NCBI RefSeq assembly: GCF_019426345.1
Contig: NZ_JAHLLW010000001.1
Span: 434,001-498,000 of the forward strand
Direction of reading: 5' to 3'
From: Marinomonas lutimaris
GTDB lineage: Bacteria; Pseudomonadota; Gammaproteobacteria; Pseudomonadales; Marinomonadaceae
Length of the DNA: 64,000 nucleotides
Shown here: positions 63,824 to 64,000 of the stretch, in pieces
How positions within the stretch are numbered: the first letter of the stretch is position 1
Layout of the letters: every line of letters starts with the position of its first letter
The notes under the pieces: model-generated
Database searches by the model: none
What the model saw: only the letters and a program-made list of their open reading frames with translations
Told to the model about the DNA's origin: nothing
Made by a program: the position numbers and the translations under genes

Positions 63824-64000
63824 TCAGTGTTTAATTTTTCCGTATGCAGAGATTTTAGCCTTTCCTACTGGCTGTGAAGAGTCGGTGAAACTCTTCTGCT
63901 GAATTTGCCAAGCTACCACTCGCTTTATAGCCACAGCGTTGGTTTCAGCTAAGATGCCTTCCTCTTCAAGGAAATCATCAAAGGAAGAACCTATGTGTTT
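63824..64000 (-). pseudogene. Remnant of an XRE-type antitoxin (runs off the right edge)
   Basis: The minus-strand frame entering from the right edge reads KHIGSSFDDFLEEEGILAE and AVAIKRVVAWQIQQ, an N-terminus that, from memory, belongs to the XRE/HigA-like antitoxins paired with RelE/HigB toxins. In those proteins a helix-turn-helix with MARRM-x-TSRAALDRLL follows; here the sequence changes to KSFTDSSQPVGKAKIS and stops after 58 visible residues. The DNA-binding part is therefore missing, which suggests truncation or a frameshift. The rest of the locus, including any toxin, is outside the window. Confidence 0.6.

Noticed and set aside
1..64000. CRISPR array, prophage or insertion sequence
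   Set aside because: No regularly spaced direct repeats, cas genes, integrase or transposase frames were seen in any part of the window.

Overview
The window looks like a stretch of chromosome from a marine gammaproteobacterium of the Oceanospirillales type, most like Marinomonas. This is an inference from gene content, moderate GC, and the pairing of gene families such as an APH-type homoserine kinase, PrlC next to a gamma carbonic anhydrase, SstT, and a cluster of photolyases. It was not checked by any search. There are no rRNA, tRNA, CRISPR, phage or transposase genes visible.

Layout. 1-3341: start of polA, a membrane diguanylate cyclase, homoserine kinase and a periplasmic DUF1007 protein. 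3437-9197: a LysE-type exporter, then a TetR repressor divergent from an RND efflux pump, with a perfect 21-bp inverted repeat between them. 9541-13368: a MarC protein and a zinc-uptake operon (NicO-type metal permease, zur, znuC, znuB) with a Zur-box-like palindrome in front. 13557-26287: a compact same-strand block of six genes: a TadG-like protein, a 1684-residue cysteine-free surface protein carrying an N-terminal LEPR motif, a TolC-like lipoprotein, a HlyD-type adaptor, a GAF-HlyD fusion and an M50-protease/adaptor fusion. I read this as a dedicated export machine without an ABC ATPase and consider it the most interesting item here. 26284-28330: a two-component system read in the opposite direction, with a perfect Fur-box palindrome behind its promoter. 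28727-39461: a complete tad (Flp pilus) operon ending in a DUF454 membrane protein, followed by heme oxygenase.

40160-49240: ECF sigma factor with a short zinc anti-sigma, gamma carbonic anhydrase, oligopeptidase A, YheV-like zinc ribbon, amylosucrase, a DUF3750 lipoprotein, a nitroreductase and SstT. 49318-55038: a chemoreceptor, an MFS exporter, GcvR, and a LysR/EamA divergent pair. 55068-59457: three overlapping photolyase/cryptochrome genes of three different classes (Cry-DASH, a classical type, and an iron-sulfur FeS-BCP type). 59683-63474: PhnA-like protein, a second LysR/EamA divergent pair, an acetyltransferase and an e(P4)-type acid phosphatase. The right edge holds an orphan YefM/Phd antitoxin and what appears to be a decayed XRE-type antitoxin.

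How it fits together. The central 25 kb (13557-39461) appears to be devoted to cell-surface attachment: one block makes and exports a giant surface protein, the other builds Flp pili, and a two-component system sits between them. The only tadG-like gene lies in the surface-protein block and not in the tad operon, which suggests the two are functionally joined. A perfect Fur box, a weaker Fur-like site and a terminal heme oxygenase hint that iron supply feeds into this region. Gene starts were chosen from ribosome binding sites, overlaps and family alignment from memory; promoters were mostly not called because no clear pairs of boxes could be defended.
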